Source: NBML01 sp029939535 (GTDB taxonomy: Bacteria; Desulfobacterota; Desulfobacteria; Desulfobacterales; Desulfobacteraceae). Taken from it: a DNA stretch of 7,183 nucleotides. A model generated the notes under the pieces. That model was not told where the DNA came from. It worked only from the letters and a program-made list of their open reading frames with translations, and did no database searches. Below are positions 6,197 to 7,183 of this stretch, piece by piece. The stretch is from NCBI GenBank assembly GCA_029939535.1, contig JAOZST010000193.1, positions 1-7,183 of the forward strand, read 5' to 3'. Positions within the stretch are counted from its first letter, which is position 1. The number at the start of each line of letters is the position of its first letter. Position numbers and translations under genes: made by a program.

Positions 6197-6742
6197 TTAC
6201 TCTTTGTATTGAAGGCAAAGTCCAACCCCGACCTCTTTTAAGGGAACCACTTTTGAAAGGGCAATTTTTGATGCAAGGTCAGTACAATGGCAGGCATGGA
6301 CACTTTTGGGATTTAGATCCTTAAAATAGGAAATCGTACCTTCAAGCTGAGGTTTTGGGGGGGATAGCAGATGAAATCCTCCGATGACATCTATAATTCT
6401 CTGGTCCCTGAGACCATAGGCGCTTACACCGGTTAAGCTTTCCGGATGAGTGACCAGGGCAGGACGTGAAAAAGGACGGTGTTCAATCTCCAGCTCGGTA
6501 AGATACCGCAAATACGGTTCCATGCCCCATGTATGATCTAGGTGGCTGTGGGAAAGAACAATAAAATCCAGGTGGTTCAGTTTTTTCTCCATTTTGTGTG
6601 CATTTTTAAGAAAGAGGTCTGAATAACCCGTATCAAATAAAACAGAAAAGGCACCATCCTCAATCAAAAAAGACAATCCAGGTTCAGTTGAAAAATAGCG
6701 ATCAATGAGTGTATTGTTGTTTATCAGGACAGTAAGCTGCAT
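6197..6742 (-). CDS. Short MBL-fold hydrolase, COG1237 type, apparently lacking its middle segment
   Basis: A cytoplasmic metallo-beta-lactamase-fold protein of 181 aa with no signal peptide. Seen: the subfamily N-terminus VLINNNTLIDRYF (5-17) and EPGLSFLIEDG (20-30), LFDTGYSDLF (35-44), metal-binding SHSHLDHTWG (64-73), then VIGGFHLLSPP (119-129), VHACHCTDLASKIALS (148-163) and the end EVGVGLCLQ (170-178). Homologues as I recall them are about 80-100 residues longer: between the HP motif near residue 100 and VIGGFHL they carry a G-E-I-x-R segment and a G-C-S/A-H motif that supplies a metal ligand. Here ALVTHPESLTGVSAYGL (95-111) passes straight into RDQRIIDVIGGFH, so that part seems removed in frame. 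Either it is a shortened functional variant or a decayed copy. The substrate is unknown; the pterin-synthase label often given to COG1237 is not supported. The ribosome site is weak (A-rich AAAGAAAA), 26 nt after the upstream MBL gene. Confidence 0.82.
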   Translation of the reverse strand: MQLTVLINNNTLIDRYFSTEPGLSFLIEDGAFSVLFDTGYSDLFLKNAHKMEKKLNHLDFIVLSHSHLDHTWGMEPYLRYLTELEIEHRPFSRPALVTHPESLTGVSAYGLRDQRIIDVIGGFHLLSPPKPQLEGTISYFKDLNPKSVHACHCTDLASKIALSKVVPLKEVGVGLCLQYKE

Positions 6743-6768
6743 GATTATTTTCTTTTTTTATTAAAAAC

Positions 6769-7183
6769 TTAAAATTCCATTACTTTTCCAACATGATTAA
6801 AAAAGAACCGGTCTTTAAAATGCTGCATTAAAGCCATGGATGCGGGCATCCCTGTGCAATGGGATACACCGATATGGGCCACATTGAATTCTTCCAGGGC
6901 TGCAATGGTTTGTTGGAGCTGGTCAGGGCCGGCACGGAAAAGATGGGTTCCCCCCACCACAGCATGAATCCTTTTTTCACCTGTAATTTTTCGGGCATGG
7001 AGCAGGGTGTTGATCATGCCATGGTGGGCACATCCCAGAATGACTACCAGTCCTTTGGAAGTTTTTATCACAAGAGCCTGGTCATCGGGAATAGTGTCCA
7101 GCTGATATTCTTCATTGGTTTTAACAAATAAATTTTTGTCAATGGATTCAAATGAGGTCTCCAAGGGCACCTCTCCGGTAACA
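6769..7183 (-). CDS. MBL-fold hydrolase, COG1237 type, C-terminal 137 residues (enters from the right edge)
   Basis: The frame is open to the window edge. A GTG at 7170 could be read as a start, but the four codons before it (V-T-G-E) continue the family motif, as in VTGEVPLETSFES, so the gene is cut by the edge and its HxHxDH half lies outside. Seen, numbering from the first visible residue: DDQALVIKTSKGLVVILGC (33-51) running into the metal-ligand motif GCAHHG (50-55), then INTLLHARKITG (57-68), HAVVGGTHLF (73-82), HIGVSHCTGMPASMAL (103-118) and FFNHVGKVMEF (127-137). This is the complete C-terminal half of a COG1237 protein. It keeps both GC-x-H and GG-x-H, unlike its downstream neighbour. 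The two proteins are related but not close copies, so an old duplication or separate acquisition is likelier than a recent tandem repeat. Soluble and cytoplasmic as far as visible; reaction unknown. Confidence 0.85.
   Translation of the reverse strand, partial: VTGEVPLETSFESIDKNLFVKTNEEYQLDTIPDDQALVIKTSKGLVVILGCAHHGMINTLLHARKITGEKRIHAVVGGTHLFRAGPDQLQQTIAALEEFNVAHIGVSHCTGMPASMALMQHFKDRFFFNHVGKVMEF

Noticed and set aside
7168..7170. GTG as the true start of the right-edge MBL gene
   Set aside because: The four in-frame codons before it continue the conserved V-T-G-E-x-P motif, so the gene extends beyond the window.
6197..7183. Methanopterin-pathway synthase, as COG1237 proteins are sometimes labelled
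   Set aside because: That name comes from archaeal members; nothing else of that pathway is present and the short copy lacks a metal-ligand motif.

Overview
The window is an AT-leaning bacterial segment in which every supportable gene lies on the minus strand. The ABC-transporter and metallo-beta-lactamase (MBL) proteins look most like those of anaerobic Desulfobacterota (Desulfobacteraceae-type sulfate reducers). That placement is an impression from protein style only, since no marker gene is present.

Reading in the direction of transcription, from the right edge to the left: (1) the C-terminal half of a COG1237-type MBL-fold hydrolase enters from the right edge (7183-6769). (2) A second, unusually short COG1237-type MBL protein of 181 aa follows (6742-6197). 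(3) A complete branched-chain-amino-acid-type (Liv/HAAT) ABC importer follows in the order ATPase livG, ATPase livF, permease livH, permease livM, substrate-binding protein livK (6184-1113). Every junction from 6769 to 2309 is tight: gaps of 26 and 12 nt, a TAATG overlap, a direct TAG-ATG abutment, an ATGA overlap and a 13-nt gap. The seven genes therefore look like one operon whose promoter is outside the window. A strong hairpin at 1062-1101, just after livK, probably ends it.

Left of the terminator, a candidate promoter (937-967) precedes a small single-pass membrane protein gene (900-754, TTG start with a good Shine-Dalgarno). After 47 nt comes the start of a second large gene that runs off the left edge (706 to 1). 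Its 235 uninterrupted codons match the DUF4338/DruA family (known from Druantia phage defence, but also very common as solitary copies). Because it has no stop inside the window it is easily missed.

How the parts fit: LivK would capture a solute in the periplasm, LivH/LivM form the channel and LivG/LivF power uptake. The two MBL proteins, co-transcribed upstream, may act on the imported compound or a related metabolite. The substrate cannot be read from sequence. The most notable points are the hidden DUF4338 gene, the linkage of two MBL genes to a Liv operon, and the apparent in-frame loss of the middle of the second MBL protein, including one metal-ligand motif.
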